From Alcaligenes faecalis (lineage in GTDB: Bacteria > Pseudomonadota > Gammaproteobacteria > Burkholderiales > Burkholderiaceae_B), in NCBI RefSeq assembly GCF_005311025.1, contig NZ_CP031747.1, positions 1,364,001 through 1,428,000 of the forward strand: a DNA stretch of 64,000 bases, in the 5' to 3' direction. Position numbers and translations under genes: made by a program. The notes beneath the pieces are model-generated. The model was not told where the DNA came from and did not search any database. It saw nothing but the letters and a program-made list of their open reading frames with translations. Of this stretch, positions 26,923 to 34,757 are shown one piece after another (positions within the stretch are counted from its first letter, which is position 1; each line of letters opens with the position of its first letter).

Positions 26923-28641
26923 ATGAATGCAAGCCGGTTTTTCCATCCCGATCACAGCGCCGTCGTACACCAGAGCCCGGTGCGTCTGGTACGCCGCGCC
27001 CACTGTGCGCTGAGCTACTACGCTACCCGCAGCGTGCCACAAGTGTTGCAAGCCTTGAGTACCCAGCGCCATGGCTTGGCCTTTGATGAAGTGTTGCGCC
27101 GTCTTATACAGAACGGCCCCAATCAAGTACGGGTACTGCGTTCCAGCCCCGCTGATCTGACCCAAGTGGTCCAGACCATGAAAAAACAAACCTGTCAGGT
27201 GCGCCGCGATTTGACTATGTACGATCTGGCACGGGATCACCAGTCCCGCGTGCCGGCTCGTATGCTCGTGACTGGCGATATCGTGCTGTTGTCTGCCGGT
27301 GATTACGTGCCGGCGGATCTGCGCTTGATCCATCAGGATCACCTGATTCTGAACCGCGCCATTTTGCAGGCTGCTCCCGATACATGCGCCATGGGCGACC
27401 GGGTTGTGGCCGGGACCGCACAAGGTGTGGTGGTGGCGACGGGTAATCAAACCTTGTTAGGAGTTCTGATGCGTGAACCTGTTCCTGTGGCCTGCGGCTG
27501 GCGTCGTGTGCTGGAGTGCAGTCCTTCTCAGTTGAGCAAAGCCGCTTCTTTGGCAGCTGGCGTGGCCCTGTTTGGTCTTGCAGGAGCGCTGATGATGCCC
27601 AGCCACAGCCATGCTGAAACCTCGGTGCAGCTCTATGGCACTTTGGATGCCGGTTTGGGTTGGACTCGCGTGAGCGGTGAAGGCTCGCAGCGCGACGTAT
27701 TAAGCGGTGGGCAGACGGACTCGCTGTGGGGGATTCGCGGCCATGAGGATCTGGGCGATGGGCTGCGCGCCACCTTCAATCTGGAAAGCGGTATTGATCT
27801 GGCCACAGGCCGGGCCGAGGATTCCGGGCGTCTGTTCAACTATCAGGCCTGGCTGGGTCTGGGCAGTGATAACTGGGGCGAGCTGCGTTTTGGACACCAG
27901 TACACCGTGGGCCAGGAATTTGTCTCTGCCATTGAAGTGGGTTCCTGGAAAGACTTTGGTATGGGCGCTTTGATGCGTGCTTCGGACAACTACCAGATCT
28001 CCAATCAGTTCAGCTGGCGCAGCCCGGAATGGGCGGGTATGCAGTTAGGCGCTAGCTATAGCGCGGATGTGGGCGAGCAGGGCCTGGGAGTGTCTCGCAG
28101 CAAGCTCTATAGCCTCGCTTTGCGCTACGAGGACGGCCCCTGGCTGTTGGGGGCCAGTTACGAGGGCTTGAGTCGTGTCGAGTCCCATCGTCCTACGGCC
28201 TGGCAATTGGGCGCGAGCTATGACTTTGAGGTAGCCCGCCTTGCAGTTGGCTGGAGCCGTCAGAGCAATGGCTTCGTGGGCCTGAATGGTGATGATGGTC
28301 CTGCCCATCTGCAAGACAAGGGCTTGGAAGGCTTGGGCCCGGCGGAGTTCATCAACGGTGGCCGACTGGACACCTGGTATGTGGGCACGGCGATTCCTGT
28401 AGGCAAGGGCGAGTTCCAGCTGCAATGGTCTTTGGGCCGTCCGAACTGGACCTGGGAGGATACCGATGAGCGCGCACGTCGCATTCAGGTTATGTCTGTG
28501 GGCTATGTGCATGCCTTGTCGCCCCGAACCAGCGTCTATGCCTTTGCGGCTCAAGGACGTCGCTTTGATATGGAAACGGCAGCCAGTGCCAGCGAACCGC
28601 GTAGCAGCCGTGTGGCTTTGGGTGTGACGCATCACTTCTAA
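26923..28641 (+). CDS. In-frame fusion of an MgtA/MgtB-like N-terminal/actuator region with a Gram-negative porin
   Basis: A 572-codon frame. Residues about 32-70 resemble the cation-ATPase N-terminal domain of Mg2+ P-type ATPases (VPQVLQALSTQRHGLAFDEV), and residues about 80-178 the actuator domain (GDIVLLSAGDYVPADLRLI; GTAQGVVVATGNQTLLG). The TM1-TM2 segment, the catalytic SGES/TGES loop (here ILQAAPDTCAMG), the DKTGT phosphorylation domain and all later helices are missing. Residues about 205-572 are a Porin_4-like 16-strand-type porin with a signal peptide (KAASLAAGVALFGLAGALMM, then SHSHA|ETS), SVQLYGTLDAGLGW and the terminal Phe expected of outer-membrane proteins. A strong internal start at 27469 may yield the porin alone (390 residues). 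Either a true bipartite gene or an ATPase remnant read through into a porin gene. Confidence 0.75.
   Translation: MNASRFFHPDHSAVVHQSPVRLVRRAHCALSYYATRSVPQVLQALSTQRHGLAFDEVLRRLIQNGPNQVRVLRSSPADLTQVVQTMKKQTCQVRRDLTMYDLARDHQSRVPARMLVTGDIVLLSAGDYVPADLRLIHQDHLILNRAILQAAPDTCAMGDRVVAGTAQGVVVATGNQTLLGVLMREPVPVACGWRRVLECSPSQLSKAASLAAGVALFGLAGALMMPSHSHAETSVQLYGTLDAGLGWTRVSGEGSQRDVLSGGQTDSLWGIRGHEDLGDGLRATFNLESGIDLATGRAEDSGRLFNYQAWLGLGSDNWGELRFGHQYTVGQEFVSAIEVGSWKDFGMGALMRASDNYQISNQFSWRSPEWAGMQLGASYSADVGEQGLGVSRSKLYSLALRYEDGPWLLGASYEGLSRVESHRPTAWQLGASYDFEVARLAVGWSRQSNGFVGLNGDDGPAHLQDKGLEGLGPAEFINGGRLDTWYVGTAIPVGKGEFQLQWSLGRPNWTWEDTDERARRIQVMSVGYVHALSPRTSVYAFAAQGRRFDMETAASASEPRSSRVALGVTHHF
27459..27471 (+). 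promoter_or_regulatory. Internal ribosome binding site and ATG that would start the porin alone
   Basis: aggag at 27459-27463 is followed after 5 nt by ATG at 27469-27471, in frame with the longer reading frame from 26923. Starting here gives a 390-residue porin with an export signal after about 22 residues; starting at 26923 would bury that signal about 200 residues inside the chain. This makes the internal start the more likely one for the exported porin. Confidence 0.65.
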
Positions 28642-29029
28642 TGAAATGGCCGGTTTCCTGCACCTGAGTCCGTGTTCTCACTGGCCCTGGCGCAGGAAGG
28701 TCGGGCAGGGCTGAGTGCTTGTGGGGACGGTTCAGGAGACATATCCCTAAGTATAAATTTGATGTCTGCAAGGCGATGGAACGTGTGCCAATGCCTGGCG
28801 GACAAGCCCACACTCAGATGCGAAAATACTGTTGGTGCAAAAACCCTTGCACCTTCTTTTTTAACTACTCACGTTTAAAAGTAAATGGACCCTGATCCTT
28901 CTTTATGGCTTTGTTCCTGTAAAGGACAAGCCTCCTTAATGACCAGTCAATTGGACACTGGACCACAAAGCGGGCCCCTCTGATGAGGTGAGCACTCTTT
29001 CTGGACCCCTGTGTCCGAAGGAGAATGCT
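28642..29029 (+). other. 388-bp gene-free region between the porin fusion and the second mini-MgtE_N gene
   Basis: No credible gene is visible. It holds a TATAAA stretch at 28752-28757 that could be a -10 element, the leader block shared with 22487-22551, and a terminator-like hairpin. The remaining 165 bp before the start codon are without recognised features, apart from a good AAGGAG ribosome binding site at 29018-29023. Confidence 0.55.
28770..28862 (+). promoter_or_regulatory. Leader element L2: conserved block followed by an intrinsic terminator or attenuator
   Basis: 28770-28834 is the counterpart of 22487-22551 (see L1). It runs directly into a hairpin with arms ggtgcaa (28834-28840) and ttgcacc (28847-28853), a 6-nt loop, and the tail ttctttttt. 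This is a textbook intrinsic terminator located about 170 bp upstream of the gene at 29030. A conserved block joined to a terminator suggests transcription attenuation or a short terminated RNA. It may alternatively just terminate the porin transcript. Confidence 0.6.
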
Positions 29030-29347
29030 ATGTTCCGCCTCAACCTGTTTCGTTCCACCCCACACAACAACGCTCTGCAAGACGCTCTGCGCCTGGCCGC
29101 ATCCCGCCAGCGTCAAGGCTACCTGCTGGAGCTGCTGCAAACCCACGGTGCTCGCGAGTTTGCTTACGCACTTAATGACCTGTCCGGTCGCACCATCGAA
29201 AATGCACTGTCCACACTGCCCACCGTGGAGCGCAGCCAAGTCCTCAAGCATCTGTCCCGTCGTGCCAAAGCCCGTCTGAACGATGTAGAAGGCTTTCGCT
29301 ACCAGCCCACTCATGCCGTGCTGACACTGCCTTCTTTTGTGATGTAA
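29030..29347 (+). CDS. Second small MgtE-N-like protein, paralogue of the one at 22853
   Basis: 105 residues from ATG 29030 with AAGGAG upstream; the longer GTG start at 28988 is less likely. The region LLQTHGAREFAYALNDLS, then LSTLPTVERSQVLKHLSRRAK, parallels both the protein at 22853 and MgtE_N repeats. There is no membrane segment, CBS domain or signal peptide. Its separate leader (L2) and its own terminator (29420) make it a monocistronic unit, distinct from the operon at 22853-26777. Function unknown; a cytoplasmic Mg2+-responsive accessory role is inference. Confidence 0.6.
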   Translation: MFRLNLFRSTPHNNALQDALRLAASRQRQGYLLELLQTHGAREFAYALNDLSGRTIENALSTLPTVERSQVLKHLSRRAKARLNDVEGFRYQPTHAVLTLPSFVM

Positions 29348-29419
29348 GAGCTTGGCAGATGCCCCTGACATTCGGGGCGTACTCCGGCGCCGCGGCAATG
29401 ATCTGTGCAGAGATCGTTG

Positions 29420-29454
29420 GGCGGGCATGGCTTTATAGCTATGCCCGCCTTTTT
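29420..29454 (+). terminator. Intrinsic terminator closing the island
   Basis: Perfect 9-bp arms ggcgggcat (29420-29428) and atgcccgcc (29441-29449) followed by ttttt. Located 72 bp after the stop of the small gene. Confidence 0.88.
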
Positions 29455-29590
29455 GATTGCAGCCTGAACGCACTTCTTTTTTTTACGGCCCTGCAGGGCG
29501 AACAGTTGTTTTCATCGATGATCTGTCGTGAGCAGACGACGCTTGCGACGCTCGCAATCAGAATCCCTGCCTTTCCATGTCATAATTTTG

Positions 29591-29610
29591 GAATGAGAAT
29601 GATTATTGAT
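29591..29610 (+). promoter_or_regulatory. Fur box upstream of the FecI-like sigma factor
   Basis: gaatgagaatgattattgat matches the repeated 6-mer pattern of Fur sites (GAGAAT-GATTAT, each one mismatch from GATAAT/GATTAT-type units). It lies 18 bp before the start codon of the sigma-factor gene. Iron-dependent repression by Fur is the expected control for FecI-type sigma factors. Confidence 0.8.
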
Positions 29611-29627
29611 TAGTTTAATCAGGGTCT

Positions 29628-30140
29628 ATGGACTATTCGTCAGCGCCCATAGGGATGGGAGATTTCTATCAAGATCACCGTAGCTGGTTGTTGCGGTGGT
29701 TGCGCGCGCGTCTGCATTGCAGCTTTACGGCGGAAGATCTGGTGCAGGACACCTTTGTGCGTCTGCTGTTGGCCCCCTCTACCGTTCATCATTTACGTCA
29801 TCCTCGTGCGTTTCTGGCTACCACGGCCAGAAGGCTGTTAATTGATCGCAGCCGACGCATGGCTGTTGAGCAAGCCTATCTGGAAGCCTTGGAGGCGACC
29901 TTGGCCGAAGGGGCGCAAGCACCCTCGGCAGAGCAGTGCGCCCAAACCCTGGAGGCGCTGGCCTTGTTGGCTCAGGCTTTGGACGAGTTGCCCGCGCGGG
30001 CTCGCATGGTGTTCCTGAGCTGCTATCTGGATGGGGAAACGCAATCAAGCGTGGCCAAGAGCTTGGGGGTTAGCGAACGCACTGTGCGTAATGATCTGGT
30101 GCAGGCTTTGCTCCATGTTCAGACCTTGATTCCAGCTTGA
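29628..30140 (+). CDS. FecI-type ECF sigma factor
   Basis: 170 residues. Region 2 is visible (YQDHRSWLLRWLRARLHCSFTAEDLVQDTFVRLL, residues about 14-47), followed by RHPRAFLATTARRLLIDRSRR. Region 4 reads LDELPARARMVFLSCYLDGETQSSVAKSLGVSERTVRNDL. This length and the DLVQDTF pattern are typical of iron-starvation sigma factors that transcribe a nearby TonB-dependent receptor. It is followed by the FecR-like gene (5-bp gap) and the receptor, with a Fur box upstream. Confidence 0.93.
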   Translation: MDYSSAPIGMGDFYQDHRSWLLRWLRARLHCSFTAEDLVQDTFVRLLLAPSTVHHLRHPRAFLATTARRLLIDRSRRMAVEQAYLEALEATLAEGAQAPSAEQCAQTLEALALLAQALDELPARARMVFLSCYLDGETQSSVAKSLGVSERTVRNDLVQALLHVQTLIPA

Positions 30141-30145
30141 GCCCC

Positions 30146-31123
30146 ATGTCCAACGAGGAGATAGAGCGACAGGCCGCCCAATGGGTTGTGCTCTTGTCTG
30201 ATCCCGAACAATTCACCGAACAGGCCCAAGCCGAATTCATGGCCTGGCGTGCGCAGGACCCGCGTCACGAAGCGGCGGCTGCAGGTATGGAAGCGGTCTT
30301 GGGCAGAGTCAGAAAACTGGCGGTACAGGCCAATACCACCCCTGGCCGTAGTGCGCTGGATGCAGGATTGTCGGCGCGTCCCAAGCTGTTGCGTGATTGG
30401 CGTCAGGGCATGATGCTGCTGCTCTGGGCTGTGGTGTTTATCTTGCCGATTCTGGCCTTTGTATTGCCCTGGTCCAATCAGTCCGTACAGACCGCTGCCG
30501 GAGAATGGCGCAGTGTGGTGCTGGAGGATGGCACTCGTTTGGAGTTGGCCGGAGCATCAAAGGTCAAGATTTTGTATAGCAAGCAGTACCGGGATATTGA
30601 GCTGCTGGAAGGGCAGGTCCGGGTGGTGGTAGCCAAGCAGCCGGATCGACCCTTGCGGGTCTTGAGCAGCCAGGCGGTATCGCAAGCCTTGGGAACTGAA
30701 TTTATTGTGCAGGAACAGCCGCAAGGCACGCTGTTGACGGTGCTATCTTCTCGGGTGCTGGTTTATCCGCGCCCCCAGGGCCCGCAAGCCGCTCGCGAGT
30801 TGGGGCCAGGCGATCAGGTGCAGATCAATGCGCAAGGCCTGGGGGCGAACCGCCAGACCGATGTAAGCCGTGTCATGCGCACTTGGGACCAGCGGCAGTT
30901 GCTTCTGGAGCATGTGCCTTTGACGCAGGCTCTGGAGCAGATCACTCGCCAGTACTCCGGCAAAACACAGATCAAGCCGCAAGGCATGGAAGGCTTGACG
31001 GTCAGCGCTGTCTTGCCTGCCGACAAGCCCTTGTCGGCTCTGGCTTTGCTAAAGGACTTGTATCCCCGATTGCAGGTGCAGAACATGTCAGACCAAGAAT
31101 TGATGATTAATTTCAGGCCTTGA
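30146..31123 (+). CDS. FecR-like transmembrane sigma regulator
   Basis: 325 residues from ATG 30146; a TTG at 30137 overlapping fecI is an alternative. The N-terminal cytoplasmic segment binds the sigma factor (EIERQAAQWVVLLSDPEQFT; DPRHEAAAAGME). One membrane helix follows (MMLLLWAVVFILPILAFVLPW, residues about 86-106). The periplasmic FecR domain contains WRSVVLEDGTRLELAGASKV and RPLRVLSSQAVSQALGTEFIV. The last 80 residues resemble the STN-interacting domain (SAVLPADKPLSALALLKDLYP). It relays the signal of ligand-bound receptor to the sigma factor. Confidence 0.92.
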   Translation: MSNEEIERQAAQWVVLLSDPEQFTEQAQAEFMAWRAQDPRHEAAAAGMEAVLGRVRKLAVQANTTPGRSALDAGLSARPKLLRDWRQGMMLLLWAVVFILPILAFVLPWSNQSVQTAAGEWRSVVLEDGTRLELAGASKVKILYSKQYRDIELLEGQVRVVVAKQPDRPLRVLSSQAVSQALGTEFIVQEQPQGTLLTVLSSRVLVYPRPQGPQAARELGPGDQVQINAQGLGANRQTDVSRVMRTWDQRQLLLEHVPLTQALEQITRQYSGKTQIKPQGMEGLTVSAVLPADKPLSALALLKDLYPRLQVQNMSDQELMINFRP

Positions 31124-31186
31124 TTGCCGCTTTTTTGAGCTCGTGCGTCTTTAACAGATAGACCTTGCCAAAGAAGGAGAGATTTC

Positions 31187-33610
31187 ATGGTCCCGAAGAA
31201 TGCGCCGCCTTTGGCGCTTGTGAAGACGCCGTTCATGCCCAATACCTGCCGCTGCCTGCTGGGCTTGGCCTTTGTAGGGGCCTTGATGCTGAGCGTGGCG
31301 CCGGCCTCGGCCCAGACAACCCAAGCCTACGCGCTGGAAGCCGGGGATCTGGCCAGCCGCTTGAGCCAGTTCGCTCAACAGGCCGGGGTAGCGCTGGTGA
31401 TGGATTCCTCCCGATTGCAAGGTTTGCGCGCTCCGCGCTTGCAGGGACAGTATTCCGTGCAGGAAGGCTTTGCCGCCTTGCTGGCTGGGCAGCCGTTTCA
31501 GGTGCAAAGCCGGGATCAGGGCTATGTCTTGATTGCCTTGCCCGATAGCGACACCTTGGCGGACGACGCCAGTGTGCAGTCTTTGGCCAGTATTGAAGTG
31601 CGTCGCAATGCGCTGGGCGACATTACCGAAGGTTCAGGCACGTATGCAGCGGGCACGATTGCCACGGCAACCCGCTTGCGTCTGACTCCGCGTCAGACGC
31701 CGCAGGCCATCAGCGTGACTACACGCAAGAAGATGGACGACTTCAACCTGACCAGTATTGATGACGTGGTGCGCCATACACCCGGCCTGAGCATCATTAC
31801 TTATGACAGCGAGCGTACCGTTTACGAAGCACGCGGTTTTGGTGTCCAGAACTTCCAATATGATGGCATCCCTACCTTGCGCGATTCACCATACTCGGCA
31901 GGCCATTCGCTCACGGACACAGCGATTTACGATCGTGTCGAGGTATTGAAAGGCGCCTCCGGTTTGCTCACTGGCAGTGGGACCCCAGGCGCGACTATTA
32001 ATATGATTCGTAAAAAGCCGACGCACGAGTTTCAGGGATATGCCAGTGCGGGCTTGGGCTCCTGGAACAATTACCGCAGTGAAGCGGATTTCTCCGGCCC
32101 TTTGAACGAGTCAGGTTCGCTACGTGGCCGTCTGGTTGGTGCCTATCAGGACAAAAAGAGCCATTTGGACCACTACCAGCGTCAGACTTTGGTGTTATAC
32201 GGCATCGTTGAAGCAGACCTGACACCGGATACCCGCTTGACCCTGGGTGCAGATTTGCAGGACAACGATCCCAAAGGATCAACCTGGGGGGGCATCCCGA
32301 TTTATGACGCGCAGGGCCACTTCAACGAGATGGACCGTTCCTTTAATAACGGTACGCGCTGGAGTCGCTGGAACCAGTACACCCGTTCGGCCTTTGCCAC
32401 TTTGGAGCATGAGTTCGACAGTGGCTGGATGGCCAAGGTGCAGCTCAATCGCTTGGTCAATGGTTATGACTCTGAGCTGGCGGCTGCGGCCGCTGGTAAC
32501 CCTGATCCTTTGACCGGAAAAGGTGTGTCGCTATGGTCCGGGCGCTACGTGGGCAAGACGGTCTCGAACACGGCGGACTTCTATGCGACCGGCCCCTTTG
32601 AACTGTTCGGACGCGAGCACGAGTTGGTGGTTGGGGGCGGCGTATCGCGCCGTCGCTGGACCAATGCGTCTTACGGTGAAAACAGTAATACCGATGTCTC
32701 GAATTACTACCAATGGGATGGCCGTTGGCCGCGCATGAACTGGAAGCACCTGGGCGATGATCGTGAAGTGACACGAGAAAATGGTTTGTACGTCAGCACG
32801 CGCCTGAACCTGCGTGATGACTTGAAGCTGCTGCTGGGTACACGTTATGCCAACTACAACAAGCTGGATATGCGCGAGACAGGTGTATGGGTGCCTTACT
32901 TTGGGGCTGTGTATGACCTGAACGACAACTTCTCGGTCTATGCCAGCTACACCAATATCTTCCAGCCCCAAGATTTGCAAGACGAGGGCGGTCGTACTCT
33001 GGATCCCTTGCGAGGCGATAACTACGAGGTCGGTGTCAAAGGCGAATTCATGGGCGGCCGTTTGACGTCCAGCCTGGCTTACTTCCAGCTGCGTCAGGAT
33101 AACTTTGGCAAGGAAACGGGGGGGCGCACACCGTCGGGGGGTATCGCTTATGAGGCCACTCAAGGTGTGCGTACTCATGGCGTAGAACTGGAAGTGGCCG
33201 GTCAGTTAACGCCGCAATGGCAGATGCATGCAGGCTATGCCTACAAGCTGTCGCGCCGCGATGGTGAAAAGGTGTCGACCTTATCGCCTGAGCACCAGTT
33301 CAACATCTATGCCACCTACGATTTCGAGGGCGACTTGAATGGCCTGACCTTGGGTGGCGGTGCACGTTGGCAAAGCAAGACCTGGGGGGATGTCAGTCGA
33401 CCTGGATCGCCGGGTAAGGTGCGGCATACGGTCTCGGGGTACTGGCTGGTAGATGCGATGGCGCGCTATCGCTTCAACAAAAATTTGTCGGCCACTTTTA
33501 CTGTCAATAACTTGTTCGACAAGCGCCATTACTCCATGTTCTCCTGGTACAGCACCTATACCTGGGGCGAACCGCGCAACATGATGCTGGCGGTGAAGTA
33601 TCAGTTCTAA
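31187..33610 (+). CDS. TonB-dependent ferric-siderophore receptor with N-terminal signalling (STN) domain
   Basis: 807 residues, AAGGAGAG upstream of the ATG. The order is signal peptide (LLGLAFVGALMLSVAPASA, ending near residue 43), an STN domain (about 48-125: AYALEAGDLASRLSQFAQQAGVAL), a TonB-box/plug region (LTPRQTPQAISVTTRKKMDD; YEARGFGVQNFQYDGIPT; VEVLKGASGLLTGSG), then a 22-strand barrel ending in Phe (MLAVKYQF). The plug resembles FoxA/FpvA/FhuE-type receptors for hydroxamate or mixed siderophores. The STN domain agrees with the adjacent sigma/anti-sigma pair. No siderophore biosynthesis genes are present, so a foreign siderophore may be used. Confidence 0.93.
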   Translation: MVPKNAPPLALVKTPFMPNTCRCLLGLAFVGALMLSVAPASAQTTQAYALEAGDLASRLSQFAQQAGVALVMDSSRLQGLRAPRLQGQYSVQEGFAALLAGQPFQVQSRDQGYVLIALPDSDTLADDASVQSLASIEVRRNALGDITEGSGTYAAGTIATATRLRLTPRQTPQAISVTTRKKMDDFNLTSIDDVVRHTPGLSIITYDSERTVYEARGFGVQNFQYDGIPTLRDSPYSAGHSLTDTAIYDRVEVLKGASGLLTGSGTPGATINMIRKKPTHEFQGYASAGLGSWNNYRSEADFSGPLNESGSLRGRLVGAYQDKKSHLDHYQRQTLVLYGIVEADLTPDTRLTLGADLQDNDPKGSTWGGIPIYDAQGHFNEMDRSFNNGTRWSRWNQYTRSAFATLEHEFDSGWMAKVQLNRLVNGYDSELAAAAAGNPDPLTGKGVSLWSGRYVGKTVSNTADFYATGPFELFGREHELVVGGGVSRRRWTNASYGENSNTDVSNYYQWDGRWPRMNWKHLGDDREVTRENGLYVSTRLNLRDDLKLLLGTRYANYNKLDMRETGVWVPYFGAVYDLNDNFSVYASYTNIFQPQDLQDEGGRTLDPLRGDNYEVGVKGEFMGGRLTSSLAYFQLRQDNFGKETGGRTPSGGIAYEATQGVRTHGVELEVAGQLTPQWQMHAGYAYKLSRRDGEKVSTLSPEHQFNIYATYDFEGDLNGLTLGGGARWQSKTWGDVSRPGSPGKVRHTVSGYWLVDAMARYRFNKNLSATFTVNNLFDKRHYSMFSWYSTYTWGEPRNMMLAVKYQF

Positions 33611-33628
33611 GCCGAAGTAGAAAACCGC

Positions 33629-34684
33629 TCAGGATACCTGGGCTCGATAGCGATCCAGTTGCTCGCATAGTTCGCGAGTAGCCTCTATCAGCCTGGGGCC
33701 GGGGCGGTACAGCGCATCCGGGTTCAGGTTCAGCAAGGCGTGGGGACTTAGCCCCAGATGCTTTTCCCAGAACAGGTGGCGGGCGCGCAGTTGGGCCGGA
33801 TCACGGTAGGCCATGATGACCACTTGCGGGCGCTTGTGCAGTACGTCTTCCAGACTGATGGTGGGGGCGACGGCAGCATGGCGAGCGTAGATGTTTTGCG
33901 CTTTGCAGGTGGTCAGCACATCTTGAATCAATGGATCGCGCGCCAAGGTGTACAAAGGCTCGGAGCCGATTTCCAGAAACACGCTGACCGTCTCGCCCAA
34001 GCGGCTGTTCTGGCGCAGGGCGGCAATCTGATTGTCCAGCAAAGCAGCCATCGGAATGGCCACCTCCGCCGTATCCAGACTGTCTCCTGCCAGACGGACA
34101 AAGGCGGGAATATCGTCCAGTTTTTCAGGGGCGGCAAAGATCAGGCTGATATGGGTTTGCTGTAGCTGGCGCTGTAGTTCAGGCCCGATCTGGTTGGCCT
34201 GCCAGGCCCAGACTTGATCAGGTTTGAGCTCCAGCAGCCGTTCTGGGTTCACGCGCAAGGCGTCACCAATGCGGGGCAGCTCCTTGGCAGCTGAAGGGTA
34301 GTCGCTGGAACTGTCCACGGCGATCAAATGATCTTGAGCACCGGCGGCAAACAGGATCTCAGTGATGTGAGGGGCCAGACTAATCGCGCGGGCTGGAGCG
34401 ACAGTTTGTGGGGGTTGGACTGCTTGTTCTGTCGCGGCTTTTTGTATTGTTTTATCTTGCTGCTTGCTCTGTACTTCTTGAGTGCTTTGCTCTGTGCTTG
34501 TCTGTGTCTCGGGCTGTGCTTGAGACTGCGCCTGTGACAGCAGCGGGTCTTGCTCTTGCGCTTGCGTCAAGATGGGAAATCCCAAAAGCAGGGCGAACAG
34601 GCAAAGCAAACCCCATAGCCCCAATCCGCTCCAGACAGAGCGCTTTGAGTGCTGAAGACGACAAGTCGCAGGCAAAGAGGGCAT
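33629..34684 (-). CDS. btuF: BtuF-like cobalamin-binding protein with long Gln-rich linker
   Basis: 351 residues. A basic start and hydrophobic segment (GLWGLLCLFALLLGFPILTQA) act as signal or anchor. Residues about 45-95 are a Gln/Ser/Thr-rich linker (SQAQSQAQPETQTSTEQSTQ). The class III binding-protein fold begins at RAISLAPHITEILFAAGAQD (about 100), with YPSAAKELPRIGDALRVNPERLL typical of BtuF/FecB-like proteins. It follows btuB by 73 bp in the same direction and is presumably under the same cobalamin riboswitch. No BtuC or BtuD lies in the window. Confidence 0.82.
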   Translation of the reverse strand: MPSLPATCRLQHSKRSVWSGLGLWGLLCLFALLLGFPILTQAQEQDPLLSQAQSQAQPETQTSTEQSTQEVQSKQQDKTIQKAATEQAVQPPQTVAPARAISLAPHITEILFAAGAQDHLIAVDSSSDYPSAAKELPRIGDALRVNPERLLELKPDQVWAWQANQIGPELQRQLQQTHISLIFAAPEKLDDIPAFVRLAGDSLDTAEVAIPMAALLDNQIAALRQNSRLGETVSVFLEIGSEPLYTLARDPLIQDVLTTCKAQNIYARHAAVAPTISLEDVLHKRPQVVIMAYRDPAQLRARHLFWEKHLGLSPHALLNLNPDALYRPGPRLIEATRELCEQLDRYRAQVS

Positions 34685-34757
34685 CGTGCGCCTTTAAGTA
34701 AATGGCGCGGCTCTTGTGCAGATCCGCGCCAGAATCAAGCGAAGCTGATTTTACTGA

